This document shows positions 12,586 through 24,399 of a stretch of DNA of 64,000 bases, one piece after another. The stretch lies in assembly GCA_019188255.1 (NCBI GenBank), contig JAETXT010000016.1:124001-188000 (forward strand). Direction: 5' to 3'. This stretch comes from Verticillium longisporum (Eukaryota > Ascomycota > Sordariomycetes > Glomerellales > Plectosphaerellaceae). Made by a program: the position numbers and the translations under genes. Every line of letters begins with the position of its first letter. The first letter of the stretch is position 1. The notes under the pieces are model-generated. The model did no database searches, was not told where the DNA came from, and was given only the letters and a program-made list of their open reading frames with translations.

Positions 12586-13893
12586 ATGTCGACTTTCGGA
12601 ACCTACTTCAAGGTCACCACGTGAGTCAATTGACAGACTGGACATTTTACATGGCCGCCCCCGCCTCCGCCAAACACAAGGAGCTGATAATGGTTTCCCA
12701 GCTACGGCGAGTCCCACGGCAAATCCGTCGGCGTCATTGTCGATGGGGTGCCCCCTGGCCTCGCCCTCGACGAGTCCGACATTCAGCCCCAGCTTACACG
12801 TCGCCGGCCCGGCCAGTCTGCCATCACAACACCCCGCAATGAGAAGGACCGCGTCACCATCCAGTCCGGCACCGAGTTTGGCTACACCCTGGGCACACCG
12901 CTTGGCATGCTCGTGCCCAACGAGGACCAGCGTCCCAAGGATTACGGCAACAAGACGATGGACCGTTTCCCGCGTCCCTCGCACGCCGACTGGACCTACC
13001 TCACCAAGTACGGCATCAAGGCTTCCTCCGGAGGCGGCCGCTCCTCGGCGCGCGAGACCATTGCCCGCGTCGCCGCCGGCGCCGTTGCCGAAAAGTACCT
13101 GCGCGAGGCCTACGGCACCGAGATCACGGCCTTCACGACGAGCATCGGCAACGTCCACCTCTTCCCGCCGACCCCTGAGCACCCCTCGCCCTCGACGAAC
13201 CCCGCCTTCCTCTCGCTCCTGCAGACCATCGACCGCGCCACCGTCGACAAGTTCCTGCCCGTGCGCTGCCCACACACCGAGACGTCCGAGGCCATGAACG
13301 ACTACATTGCCGGCTTCCGCGACCGTGACGACTCGATCGGCGGCACCGTCACCTGCGTCATCAAGAACCCGCCCGCCGGCCTCGGCGAGCCCTGCTTCGA
13401 CAAGCTCGAGGCCCTGCTCGCCCACGCCATGCTCAGCATCCCAGCCACCAAGGGCTTCGAGATCGGATCGGGCTTTGCCGGCTGCGAGGTCCCTGGCTCG
13501 ACGCACAACGACGCCTTTATCCGCGCCCCCGAGGACGACGCCCGCGCCGCCGCCGAGACGGCCCGCCTCGGCATCCCGCGCTCCAAGCTCACGACCAAGA
13601 CCAACTTTAGCGGCGGGATCCCGGGCGGCATCTCCAACGGCGCCCCCATCTACTTCCGCGTCGCCTTCAAGCCCGCCGCCACCATTGGCCAGGACCAGAC
13701 GACGGCCACCTACGATGGCGAGGAGGGCGGCGTCCTCGCCGCCAAGGGCAGGCACGATCCCTGCGTCGTGCCCCGCGCCATCCCCATTGTCGAGGGCATG
13801 GCCGCCATTGTCATCATGGACGCCCTCATGGCCCAGCACGCCCGCCAGATGACGAGGAGCCTGCTGCCGCCTGTGAAGAAGCCGGAGGCGTAG
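12586..13893 (+). CDS. ARO2: Chorismate synthase
   Basis: Converts 5-enolpyruvylshikimate-3-phosphate to chorismate, the last common step of aromatic amino-acid synthesis; fungal enzymes carry their own flavin reductase activity. Exon 1 (12586-12620) encodes only [12 protein letters not shown] and is joined over an 81-bp intron (GTGAGT donor, GCTGATAAT branch region) to exon 2 (12702-13893), giving 408 aa, the usual fungal length. Signatures seen are [10 protein letters not shown] near the start, [28 protein letters not shown], and [17 protein letters not shown]. The frame is intact and strongly codon-biased to C/G third positions. C runs of five (13647 region, 13530 region) are correct here, unlike the suspected deletions elsewhere. 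The gene converges on VPS11 with 261 bp between stops. Confidence 0.97.
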
Positions 13894-13966
13894 GAGGCCA
13901 GGGTCGGCGGAGTTTGTCGAGTGAGACGTCAAAAGGGGGAGAGAGAAAGTAAGACATTGAAAGGTG

Positions 13967-13992
13967 GAGAGAGAGAGAGAGAGAGAGAGAGG
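13967..13992. repeat. (GA)n microsatellite in ARO2 3' region
   Basis: Thirteen GA dinucleotides about 75 bp past the ARO2 stop, in the short spacer between the convergent ARO2 and VPS11 genes. Confidence 0.9.
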
Positions 13993-14154
13993 ACCGCATG
14001 TTGGCTAGAGCGCGTGATATTTGTTTACTGTATGCCGTGTCAGAACTCATGGGCGTTCAGAATAAAAGTATAGATTCCCCCCCCTACTCCCGTCTCTGCT
14101 TGCTCCTCGACACACTCCTCCTAACAATAACCATCGCCTGCTATTACCCCGTCA

Positions 14155-17100
14155 CTACGCATCCGCGGCCGGCGCCCCCATGACGCCCCTGCCGAACCAG
14201 TCCGCCACGGTGGCGAACCGGTCGTCGCTCCGCTCGAGCTCGGCCCGGAACAGCTCGTGCTTGCCCGCCGTCTCAACCTGCGTCGCCCGCAGCGCCCGGA
14301 TCGTCGCGTTGTCCTTGGCGCACTGCGGACACTCCGAGTCGCCCTCGGCGCCGCCGCCGCGCAGGCACCGCTGGTGGAAGCTGTGCTTGCACAGAAAGTG
14401 CACGGCCGGCAGGTCGAGCTGCTGGCCGCAGTCGGCGCACCGCGTCGCCTGGAACACGGCGGGCTTGGAGCCAATGTCGGCGAGCTCGCCGCGCTTCTGG
14501 TCCGTCTCGGTGCGGAAGGCCGCGATGCGCCGCCGGTTCGACGCAATCTCCTGCCGCTCGCGCTCAATCGTCTCGTGCAGGTACGGCTTGATCATGCCCA
14601 TTGTCGCGACGCCGCCGCCCGACGACCCCACGAGCGTCTGGATCACCTGCAGCGGCGCCATGAGGCCGTCCTTGTCGATCTTGCCGAGCACCCCCGCCAG
14701 CTCGTCGGGGCCCGCCTCCTCGAGGATGCGCGGGTCCGACGGCAGGTACGCCAGCGCCGCCGGGTACAGCTGCGGCTCCTGCGAGCCATATTTGCGCAGC
14801 GCCCGGATCGCGCCGCGCGTGTCCTTTGCGGCCGTGTACGACCGGAAGATGTCAAAGAGCAGGCCCGACTGCTCCTTGACGAGCCGCGTGCCGTCCGGAA
14901 AGTCGGACAGGTGCGAGAGGAGCAGCACGTTGGAGCTCTCCATCGGAATGTCCTGGCCTTCGATGAGCTTCTTGGCCTTGTTTTCCCACTCCTCCTTGTG
15001 CTGCTCGCCGCGCTTCTCGTTCGACTTGGAGAGATACATCTCGAACAGTGTCGTATAGAGATCCGTTCGGTCTGAGTGCTTCAGCTCCTTCTCCTTGAGA
15101 CATGCCTCCAGGAAGACGATGAACTCGTCTGGGTGGTCGATGAAGGAGGAGAACGCCGTCCTCGGCGGGGGCGGTGTGTATTTGGGCGCCGGGATGTCCT
15201 CGGGGTCGAGGATGACTGTACCGTTTCCGTTCGTCTTGCCGCCGTTCTCTTGCGAGTCTGGCGTCGCCACCGCCGCCGAGTTCATGTACGGGAGGGGAAG
15301 CAGGTTCGTGAGGTTTTGCACGGCGCTGGCAGCTCCGGCAACACCGGCGACGAGACGGCTAGATGTGTTGCCATCGTTGTCTTGGACCTGGATGATCTGC
15401 ATGCCCGTCGTGTCTCCTCCGAACGCCCCGATTCGTGGTCTTAATTTCCCGGTGTAGTAGTCGACAAAGATGGATGTTGCCTCTTTCGGGCAGTGCTCAA
15501 TAAGAACTCGTGCGTATTTCTTCAAGCAGGGATAGGCCTGGGACTATCAGTCGCCAGCACGTCTTCATCATGTCAGGAGCACTCACCACTTCGGGGTCTT
15601 GTCGCCAGATAAAGTCAAGAGCCTCGTCATACTGCTTCGAGTCCTCAATGAGGATATCGACCACCAAGTCAATCTCGCCATGCTGTTTCGCGAGGTACGC
15701 CGCCTGCTCGTAATAACCACCCTGTCTGCACATCGAGATGGCCGTTTCGAGGTCGAACTTCAGGTCGCCGGGAGATTTGATGAACTTCTCCAGCTTGTCG
15801 ATGTCTTTCAGTTTCGCGTAGCAATTTAGGAGCAGTGTCGTGTGATCGGACGTTGCTTTCCGGTGTTCGTGCAGCTGCTCCAGATATTGGATGAGGTTAT
15901 GTATCCTCTGTGTGTCGAGGAATTTCCTGATAACCTGTGATGGCTCTGTTGTATCTATCGCTTTGATGTACTGCACCATGGCGCCGTCATAATCTGCCTT
16001 CTGGTAGAGGTGATCGCCAAAACGGCGGAAGATCTCGGTCCGCTGCTTCTCGTCCATGCCTGACTTTTTGGCGAGGTCGATTGCGAGGGGATACATGTTG
16101 CGCTGGAATAGGAGTTCCAGCTTTTGCTGCAGCGTCTTCTCGTGATAGCGGTGGACCTGACGTTGTTAGTTGCCGTGAGCGCGTGCATGTGTTCTTTACA
16201 TCCTACCTTGCCGTCCTGCGTCATCACAAACAAGTCACCCCAAATCTGAAAGAGTGCCCTGAAGGGCGAGATGAGCGACTCAGTATGTCCAATGAGGCGG
16301 AGGTCTGCTTCCAGAAGGACAAAGGTCGAAGCATTGAACAGTGCATCCGCAGCTCCTCCAAACCGGCGCCTCATCGAGTCCGGCTGCTTGTCCTTGACAG
16401 CGCTCGATGGCGGGCATACGAGCGCTGTGTAGTCGCCGTATACAGCGACCGACTTTTTGGGTGACTCGTATGCCTTTGGCGGCCCGCGCCCATCAACGGT
16501 ATAGGTATAGATGGCATCATCCCGCGCAACGACGACTTCTTCGGTCCTCTTGTCCAGCGTCATGCACCCCACATCGCATCCGACGTCCTCGACCGTCTTG
16601 GGCGGATATCCATGCCCCTTCTTGGAGATGGAGAGCTTCAGTATCCGCGCTGTTGTCGAAACGAATAGAGTGGTGCTGTTGTTGCTTGGTTCGGGGATGA
16701 GCTCGACGCCCGTCACTGGCTCCTCGGATTCGTGCATGATGCGCTGCTTCGCGCCCAAGTCGTTGATGAGGTCGCCGCGGATGACAGTCACGGTACCGTT
16801 GGCGAAGCCCACAGCAATCTGAGAGAGGTCGTCGAGGGCCGTGAGTGCCGAGATCTACGCTGGTCAGCACGGCACGCGGCGGCACTTCCTCCCGCCCGAC
16901 GTACCGGAAACTGTTTCTTCCCATTGTTGATCCGCAGCGTGCTGAGGCACGTCGGCATGTTCGTCTTCTTGACCAGCTTGTCGAGCGCCCAGACCTTGAG
17001 CACCGGCTCGTTGCTCAGGTCCTCCTGTTCGCTGTCAGCGGCGGTCGCACATGCCCGCAAGCCGGTCGGCCTACCGCGATTGTGAGCAGCAAGCTCGTGC

Positions 17101-17383
17101 CCTCGATCTGTCGCATGTGGGTGATGGCAGCATCGTGCGCTTGGAAGCTTCGAACGATTTTCCAGCTCGCGCCCACTATCCGTACATATCCATCGTAGCT
17201 TCCGAGGAAGAGGCTGTCGGAGCCGGAGCATATCTTGGAGATGTCATTGCTCTCGACAAAGAGGCGCGTCTCGTCGTCAGCCAGACGGACCTGGCTGACG
17301 TCGAAGAAGTCGAATGCCCTCCACTGACTCTGTTAGCTGCTGCGCTGTCGCATAGTTCTTTGAAAGCGTACCGATATGGCCAT
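14155..17383 (-). CDS. VPS11: Vps11, class C HOPS/CORVET tethering subunit with RING finger
   Basis: Core subunit of the HOPS and CORVET complexes that tether endosomes and vacuoles before fusion. Six exons: 17372-17383, 17075-17329, 16905-17024, 16207-16854, 15587-16156 and 14155-15537, giving 995 aa, close to the family norm. The N-terminal half is a beta-propeller (FLGSYDGYVRIVG, VLKVWALD). It is followed by a long alpha-solenoid containing a clathrin-heavy-chain-like repeat region (MYPLAIDLAKK, DHLYQKADYDGAMVQYIKA). The end is a RING-type zinc finger: CADCGQQ, then CKHSFHQRC, then CPQC. The first exon codes for just four residues, MAIS. All introns are 42-51 bp. The frame is intact. It lies in tandem behind MLH3 with a 278-bp spacer. 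Confidence 0.96.
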
Positions 17384-17661
17384 CGCTACATTGCCTCAGA
17401 AGGTGGTTGTCGGGGGGGGAGATGTTGACGCTGTAGCCTGTCGCAGCATGACGATGTTGGGAGCTCGAGCTCGAGCTGTTGGTAGTGACAAGCGCCACCC
17501 ACGATGGACCCACTTCCGGACCTCGGTGAAACTCGGTGAGCGCACATCTGCCTGGGCACGGGAACGAGTACCACTCTTGTATTCCAAAGCAAGATGATGT
17601 ACTTTTGTCAAAGAATCAAATGGGTATCATATGTAAGCTACTACAGAGTATAAAAAACAGG

Positions 17662-20392
17662 TCATTTTTCGGCAGCCGATGCCTTGAACCGTCTCCCAAA
17701 GCTCTCCCGCTCCTTCGAACCACCCCTGAACAGCGTTGAGAAGCTCCTCAAATCTACCAAAGGAGCCATGGACGGCCTTCCGTGTGCGCATTGAAATGGA
17801 AAAGAACAATCTGCGAGCTGTCGCACAAGTTCGGTGCACTGATCCAGGGACAGGAAATCGTTGAACATGATGGCACTGCGGCAGGATCTCGAGTTGAGCA
17901 TGTCGAGAATGCCAGGCGGACAGCCTTGAAAGTTCGAGACCCAATCTTCAGCATCCCTGGCTCTGGAAGGATGCAGTGGAGTGCGTGGGCCTTCTTCCTC
18001 TAGTCTCCAGACCTCGTGTCTCAAGAGGTCCGCCAGCAGCTTTGGCTCATCAATGCAGCGCTTGAGGATGCTTGGTGGTAAACTACGTACGTCGAGGGTA
18101 GAAAGCTGGGCCGGCCCTGAGGTCTGAGCCGGTGATCTGATGATGTAGGTTATTCCCCAGTTTTCGAAGTGATTGGTGCGGCGTCGAAGTAGCTCACACT
18201 CTCTGCTACTCAGCTCAAACGTGAGAGGGGCGCTCAATGCCACGGTCTCGGCTCTGAGGACGGCATTGCTATCCAGGACAAAGTATCCCTTCATTAGGGT
18301 CTCCAGTTTACACCGTTCGTCTGCGGCATGCTGGTCAACAATAACTAGCATTGTGTTGTTGCCTTCTTCACAGAAAAACTTCGAGCTTGTTTCTTGTCGC
18401 AACTTGACGAGTATGAATTTGTTGTCAACCTGAGCGACCACGTCGGCGTCGCGTAGACTTTGCTTGGACAGTTGTCCCTGCAGCTTTATCGACGACATTT
18501 CGACCGAGGAGCTTCCCAGGCCATGGCCGCCGCATTTGACTTCAGTGCCTGTAGTGGCTGTGACCTCCTCCATTCGGTAGATTGGAGCCTCGGTGGCTGG
18601 AAAGACTGGGTTCTCCCACGATCCAAGAAGGCCCCTGAGCCACTCGCTCGGCTCTTCATGAGCCTTGTCTCTTCCAAGTCGGATGCTTTTGGAGAAGATT
18701 TTTGAAATTCCACCGGTCTGCACTGAAAGAGGCCTAGTATCTGACGGGTGGACATCACATTGATTCTCGTCCGAAGGCTTTTCGGCAGCTTCTTCGGGGG
18801 TGTTCGTGATGGCAGGCGACTGCAAGCCTGGAGAATCTTGCTTCGATAGAGATGGCGGCAGACCGATCTCGTCAAATGGCTTCTGAAGTAGCCGCCCCTC
18901 TTTGTCGACGAAGGGACTTCTCTCGCCAGGCACTCGGTCGCTTTGGAGAACCGTGTCTGGTGGTACGAGCGGCAACGGCACTGATTGGGCCTCATTAGCA
19001 TTGAGCTTGGGCATCAACTGCCGTGCCTTGCCAACTTTGACCCTTTCCCAGAGGTCGAATGGCGATGCGGTTCTCGGAACAGGTGTCGAAGTTCTAGAAC
19101 GACTCTTTGACGAGGACGCGGATTTAACACGCTTGGTGATGGTCGTGCTGTCACTACGAGAGGCTTGCCGCTTCAGGTTGCGTCCCGACAACAGTGTTCG
19201 AGGACGGAACTGATGTTTCTTCAAGAATTCGAAGCATACAATCTTGATCAGATCGGAGATTTGGGACAATCTCCGGGGCTGTTCTAGTATGTCTTCGAAG
19301 GATCGATTGTGCGGCGAAGGGGCGGTGCTTTCCACCCGGAAAGAGAACATGGGCCAACGTTCTAACCCTCTCTTTGACTTCAGATCTTTGCGCTGTATGG
19401 TATCCTTGGATTGAGACTCTGAAAAATCGGCAATCTCAAAATCCGAGTTGGCAAAGACACGATTCGCGTCTTCATATAGGGATCCATATCCCTGATCCCC
19501 TGCCATCGGATGAATACCAAAGCTGATGAACTGGGCTTGACGTGTCGCTACTGCGTTCAGGGAAATGGAACCCTTGACAGAGAGACTGCTTGTCGAACCA
19601 CTCACAGCAACCCATGTGCCGTACGAGACATCCTCTGCGAGACCGGACTGCACCAGCATCCTTGAAATCCGTGTCGGAGGATCGTTGACGCTGGTGTCTG
19701 CAGGTGACGGACGAAGTCGGACTGTGTTCCGGCCACCTGAGTCTCGAAGGTGCATATTGACATCAGCGGCACATGCGAGCGACACGGCGACCACATCGTG
19801 AACCAAGCTGTTGAAGTCCCTGTCAAGAACTGTCTTGTCCATGGCAGAAGGCCGCTGCTTGACCCTGACTGCCATGTTTCCGAATAAGTCTCGGACACTA
19901 GCACGAGTCCCATGGCCGAAGGTCTGAATCTGGTGCTCTAGCTTTGCTGGCGTGTTTCGGACCAACAGCTCAGCGTTGCGAAAGGTCAAGGTGTTATGTG
20001 ATTTGTGGGACCTGTGATGAGACGTGATAGAGAACAACGATAAAGCTGCTAGTGAGGCAATGAAGTCCCCATGAGCGCCAAACGTATCGTCTCCCCGGGG
20101 ATAGCGCGACGTGTCTACAAAGTCAGCATGGAGGCAGAGACGGATGTAGAACAGACGTACGATGCAATCTCCCGAGCCCTCCGTTCTCCGAGAACTCGTG
20201 AGGCGGTATGCCCTCACCATCATCTTCGACAACGCAGTTTCCTCTAGAATAGTCGACAGTGATGTTGATTCTCCTCGCCTTCGCATCTAATGAATTTTGG
20301 ATGAGACCGACAATGGCTTCATTGAGAGACGTGATCACTACAGATGATCTGATCTGTTTCACAGCTTCTGGAGGGAGCGGTTTGATCGACAT
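17662..20392 (-). CDS. MLH3: MutL-family mismatch repair / meiotic crossover endonuclease Mlh3
   Basis: Partner of Mlh1 in the MutL-gamma endonuclease, acting in mismatch repair and meiotic crossover resolution in the nucleus. Two exons, 20161-20392 and 17662-20114, split by a 46-bp intron (GTACGT donor); 894 aa. The GHKL ATPase shows NEAIVGLIQNSLDA (catalytic Glu and Mg-binding Asn), VEDDGEGIP and GHGTRASVRDLFGN. A long Ser/Thr-rich linker follows. The C-terminal nuclease carries the metal-binding motif DQHAADERCKLE near residue 665, and the late CPPGILDMLNSRSCRSAIMFND segment also contributes to the metal site. The endonuclease motif separates it from Mlh1; the C-terminal arrangement and short ATPase linker fit Mlh3 better than Pms1. 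It is divergent from TYS1. The frame is intact. Confidence 0.93.
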
Positions 20393-20714
20393 GCTGCTTC
20401 TGGTGTTCTCATCGTGGCGTTGATGCAGGTCAATTCTGATGACAGAGAATCGTTACACTCATAACAGGCAGTGTCAGGGTGCTCGAGGTGCAGTGTTACT
20501 CGGACCAGTGACGCCATGTGCCCCGAAACGGCTAGCGTCGTTGCCCAGGTCCTATTCCCCTTTGCATCTACCGGGGCGGGGAGCCGCCCCGCGTTAGACC
20601 CCGCGGTGCTGCCCCTCCATGATTTTCGCGGCGACGATTGGAAGTGACTCAACCTTCCGTGACAGACTACCAGAAGCCTACCTCTCGCGCCGGACAGCGA
20701 TCACTTTATACAGC
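20393..20714. promoter_or_regulatory. Divergent promoter region between MLH3 and TYS1
   Basis: 322 bp between two outward-facing start codons. Contains a GC-rich inverted segment near 20570-20600 (GGGGCGGGGAGCCGCCCCGC). An in-frame upstream ATG for TYS1 exists at 20619 but adds residues unlike the family. Confidence 0.6.
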
Positions 20715-22466
20715 ATGGCGGACCTCACAAAGGAGCAGAAGCTCAAGCTCATCACGCGAAACCTCGCCGAGGCCCTCGATGTCGACATCCTCGAGAAGGT
20801 CTACGATGAGGGTCGCGAGCCCAACATTTACTGGGGTATGGTTGATGATAGAGGTGGGCGCAACTTGTGCTAATCGCCTTGTAGGCACCGCGACAACTGG
20901 TCGGCCTCATACTGGCTGTAAGGGACCCATTGGTCGCTCTAATTGCGCTCTCTGACATGGCTAGACTTCGTTGCTGCCCTCAAGCTGGCAGACTTTCTCC
21001 GCGCCGGCGCCAGCGTGACTGTCCTGCTTGCCGACATCCACGGCTGTAAGTACTTCAGACACGCCCCTTTGCATTTGCATAACCGCTGACGTGATTCAAG
21101 TCCTTGACAGTGCGTACCAATCCGATCTCGAGGCGTGCGACGCAGACATACACCGAATACTGCAGCCCATGTTCAGTACGATGACTGACGTAGCGCAGAT
21201 CTGAAGGCTCCCATTGAGATCGTGCAGTACCGTGCCGAATACTACCGCTTCACGATCACGTCTATGCTCAAGGCTGTTGGCGTCGACACCTCCAAGTAGG
21301 GCTGCTCTGACCCTAGCAGCGCAAAGTCATCCCTGCTCACACATTGCAGGTTGCGTTTTGTCCTCGGCAGCGAATACCAAAAGTCCTCCGATGTAAGCAT
21401 CGATCCAAGCCAAGGTCGGAATATTGCTGATTCTGGGGGTAGTACGTCATGGACCTTTTCAAGCTCAGCTCCATTACCTCTGAGCACGACGCGCGGAAAG
21501 CCGGCGCCGAGGTTGTCAAGCAGACCTCCAATGCTCCTCTCGTAAGGCTCGGCGCCGCATTGAAGACGGCCAAGATGCTGACGGAATGATAGTCGGGCCT
21601 TCTTTACCCTCTTTTGCAGGTGTTGGACGAGCAGTACCTTGGGGCTGACTGCCAGTTTGGCGGTGTCGGTTAGTAGCATGTCCCTGGCTTGAAAACAAGA
21701 TGCTCATGTTTTGCAGACCAAAGGAAGCTTTTCACGGCCGCGAAGGCTTGGCTGCCAAAGCTGGGCTACAAGGAGCGCGCACACCTGATGAACCCCATGG
21801 TGCCGGGTCTTCAGGGTGGCAAGATGGTATGATACCCGGCGCATTTAAGAAGCGCAGCACACTAACGGCAGCAGAGCTCCAGCGAGGCCGACTCCAAGAT
21901 TGACCTTCTTGACAGTCCTGACGCCGTGACGAAGAAGCTTCGCAAGGCTGAGGCAGTCCCCAAGATTCCCGAGAACAACGGCGTAAGTGCATACGCCAAT
22001 CGCACCGCCAACCCCGCTGACTGTCCAGGTTCTCTCCTTCACCGAGTTCGTCCTTCTTCCCGCGAGCGAGCTCAAGTCCGGCAAGGCCGAGTTTGTGGTC
22101 GACCGCAGCCGCGACAACCTCGAGCCGCTGGTGTACAATGACATTGCCAAGATGCACGAGGACTACAAGAACGACATCCTGACCCCTCAGATCCTGAAGC
22201 CGGCCGTCACCAAGGCGCTTCTTGAGTTGATGGAGCCGATCGTCAAGGACTTTGAGTCGTCGAAAGAGTGGCAGGAGGTCATGCTCAAGGCGTACCCTCC
22301 GGAAGAGAAGGCCAAGAAGGTCAAGAAGGTCAAGGACAAGGGCTCTCGTCACCCTGGCGCTGGGCCCGCTGGGGCGGAGAAGGCGGAGGGAAAGAACGAG
22401 AAGCCTGTTGAGGAGCAGACTGGCATTTCGACACTCGAAATCGCCAACCACCCGCCGGCGCCGTAA
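20715..22466 (+). CDS. TYS1: Cytosolic tyrosyl-tRNA synthetase
   Basis: Charges tRNA-Tyr with tyrosine in the cytosol. Eleven exons: 20715-20835, 20885-20917, 20965-21045, 21101-21109, 21199-21295, 21350-21392, 21443-21541, 21593-21668, 21717-21826, 21875-21982, 22029-22466; 404 aa. Class I motifs are [13 protein letters not shown] (HIGH-like), the tyrosine-binding VKQTSN and QFGGVDQRK segments, [11 protein letters not shown] and KMSSS (KMSKS-like). The lysine-rich C-terminal tail, GYP-like then [10 protein letters not shown], probably helps bind tRNA. Exon 4 is only 9 nt and intron 9 falls between Met and Ser of KMSSS. All junctions were checked for phase and restore one open frame. The ATG at 20715 gives MADLTKEQK, preferred over the upstream ATG at 20619. 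Intron density is the highest in the window. Confidence 0.96.
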
Positions 22467-23078
22467 ATGCTCGCGATGACTAGAGATGCGTGTGTTGTTA
22501 CGAGAAAAAAGAAACGAAGCGTGTCGCGTATAAACGGGCCAAGAATCAGCGTGTGCATCTGCATCCATTGGTCAAATACCTTACTTGATGAAAGGATTTT
22601 CGGGTTACAAGGGTATTCGGCCATGTGCACATAGTCGCTCCACCAGCTGCGGCTGAAGTCTGGACCCTTAACAATGGCACGTCGAGCACCCCCAATCCCA
22701 ATCCACCAACCAACCATTCACATCTGTACCATTGCAGACCAACATCATCAGGCGACCTACTGACTCCCAACCCCTCGCTCTATTTTCCGAAGCTGTCTTG
22801 CCTCTCGTTGAATCTCACCCTGACCTAATCTTCTTCCTTCCTTGCTGCACGACTCATTGAAGTCTCGACGTGGCAAGGCAACACTCCTTTACGACGACAG
22901 CTTTCCACCTGTTTCTGACGATTCCCGATTTCAACCTGATGGCGACAACGGAACCTGCGCCCTCGCCTCATGGTATTCCCCCCCGCCTCTTCTCTTCTTC
23001 GCGGCCCATAATCTCTCGAGCAACTCCCGCACACGCCTTCGAGCATCATGGCAGCCCGAGCAGCAGTCCGCTAACATC
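22467..23078. other. Spacer: TYS1 3' region and leader of next gene
   Basis: 612 bp with no convincing gene. An open frame continues upstream from the next gene to 22842, but it is CT-rich leader-like sequence, so I read it as 5' untranslated DNA. Confidence 0.5.
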
Positions 23079-23651
23079 ATGTCAGATCGCTCCGATCGTC
23101 CGGGCCGGCGTCGTCCCTTCTCCACGTGGGTGAAGAAGCTCACGACCAACTTCAAAAACTCCTCCAGCGACGGCCAGCTCCGCAACGGCTCCGAATCGAA
23201 GCGACTGCAGGGCAAAAAGGGCCACAAGAAGCACGTGTCGAAGAACAACAACCCGTACCCGCAGTCGGGCCGCGTCGGGCAGGGACAGACAAACCACAGC
23301 TCGCACTCGTTCTCGTCAACAGGCCGCAGCGGCAGTGCAACGTCACTAGAACGGAGCGTGCGGTCCGACGACGACGGACCTCCCCACACAGCGGGCGGGG
23401 CACGGTCGCTGGCGCCCACGGTAGCGACGGACCATGAGGCGCCGCATTCGATGGTCGCGCCGTCGCAGGGCGCCTCGTCCGTCGCCGGGACGAACCGCAC
23501 GGCCGGGGGCATCGATTCGAGGCGGGGCGGCGACAGCACCTTCTCATCGCCAGCGCCGTCGGTGCGGTCGCTGACGACAACCCTGACGACGATCCAATCT
23601 TCCATGGCGCCGAACACGCAAACGACGACCAGCAACGCCGGCAACGGACAC

Positions 23652-23684
<33 letters not shown>

Positions 23685-24371
23685 AGCGGCAGCGGCCACC
23701 AGGGCCACACACAGTCGATCCAGTTCCACCAGCCCTTCCCGACAGCATCGCCTGCGTCGGCGATCCCCTCCCACCTGGCGCCCTCGTCGACGGGGCCCGG
23801 CCACCCGACAACGTACAACAGCGCAACGGCCAACAACCTGCTGACAGATGACGCCTCGATCCTGACGCTCGCCTCGTCGTCGAAGCGCCGCCGCCGCCGC
23901 TCCTTCGACACGGACGCCTCGGTCCGCGCCATGGCGCCCTCGTCCCTCTGGGGCGGCAGCCGCGAGTCGCTGCCCCCCAGCGTCCTCAGCGCCAACATCG
24001 ACCACCACGCCGCCGCCGCCGCCGCCGCCGCGGCGCACCAGGCCGGCAGCAACCCGCGCAGCCTGCAGGGCGTCGGTGTCGGCGTCGGCCCCGAGCGCAC
24101 GAGCATCTACTCGACCTCGGGCGTCGCGACCATGCTCAGCGAGCGCAACAGCTTCTACGCCAAGCAGCAGCGCGACGCCGGCGACGGCGCCAGCACGCGC
24201 AGCGGGTTCTTGGGCCACGGCCGCGCTGACAGCATTAGCGGTAGCATTGGCGGCGTGGCGAGCCCGCTCGTGAGCCCGCGCGAGAGGGCGGCCGTTGAGG
24301 AGACGATGGAGGAGAGGACGGCGGCGACGGCGGACGTGCGCGGCAAGGAGAGGGAGGACGACGGGCGCTAG
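23079..24371 (+). CDS. Uncharacterised low-complexity fungal protein
   Basis: I do not recognise a named function. The single-exon frame gives 430 aa from MSDRSDRPGRRRPFSTWVKK; an in-frame ATG at 22842 would add 79 leader-like residues. The basic N terminus is followed by long Ser/Thr/Gly/His-rich sequence with a ten-glycine run near residue 195 and a nine-alanine run near residue 317. Conserved-looking blocks are LTDDASILTLASSSKRRRRR, SFDTDASVRA, GGSRESLPPSVLSANI and ERNSFYAKQQ. These resemble short motifs I associate with uncharacterised Pezizomycotina proteins, from memory only. No membrane segment or signal peptide is visible, and the RRRRR patch could be a nuclear signal. It converges on the nitrilase. 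Its C6 run (CTGCCCCCCAGC near 23973) keeps the frame. Confidence 0.75.
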
Positions 24372-24380
24372 ATGCACAGC

Positions 24381-24399
24381 ACGGCACGGCACGGCACGG
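24381..24399. repeat. (ACGGC)n tandem repeat in 3' region
   Basis: Four ACGGC units starting 10 bp after the stop of the preceding gene; related to the ATGGCACGGC repeat at 7909-7947. Confidence 0.8.

Noticed and set aside
12361..13932. Long open frame antisense to ARO2
   Set aside because: It mirrors the strong third-position G/C bias of ARO2 and has no domain; the sense gene is certain.
14180..15075. Long open frames antisense to VPS11
   Set aside because: Shadow of GC-rich codons in the VPS11 RING-containing exon; composition is Arg-rich without motifs.
22842..23078. Upstream in-frame ATG extending the 23079 gene
   Set aside because: The added residues read like a translated CT-rich leader, and the protein begins naturally at MSDRSDRPGRRR.
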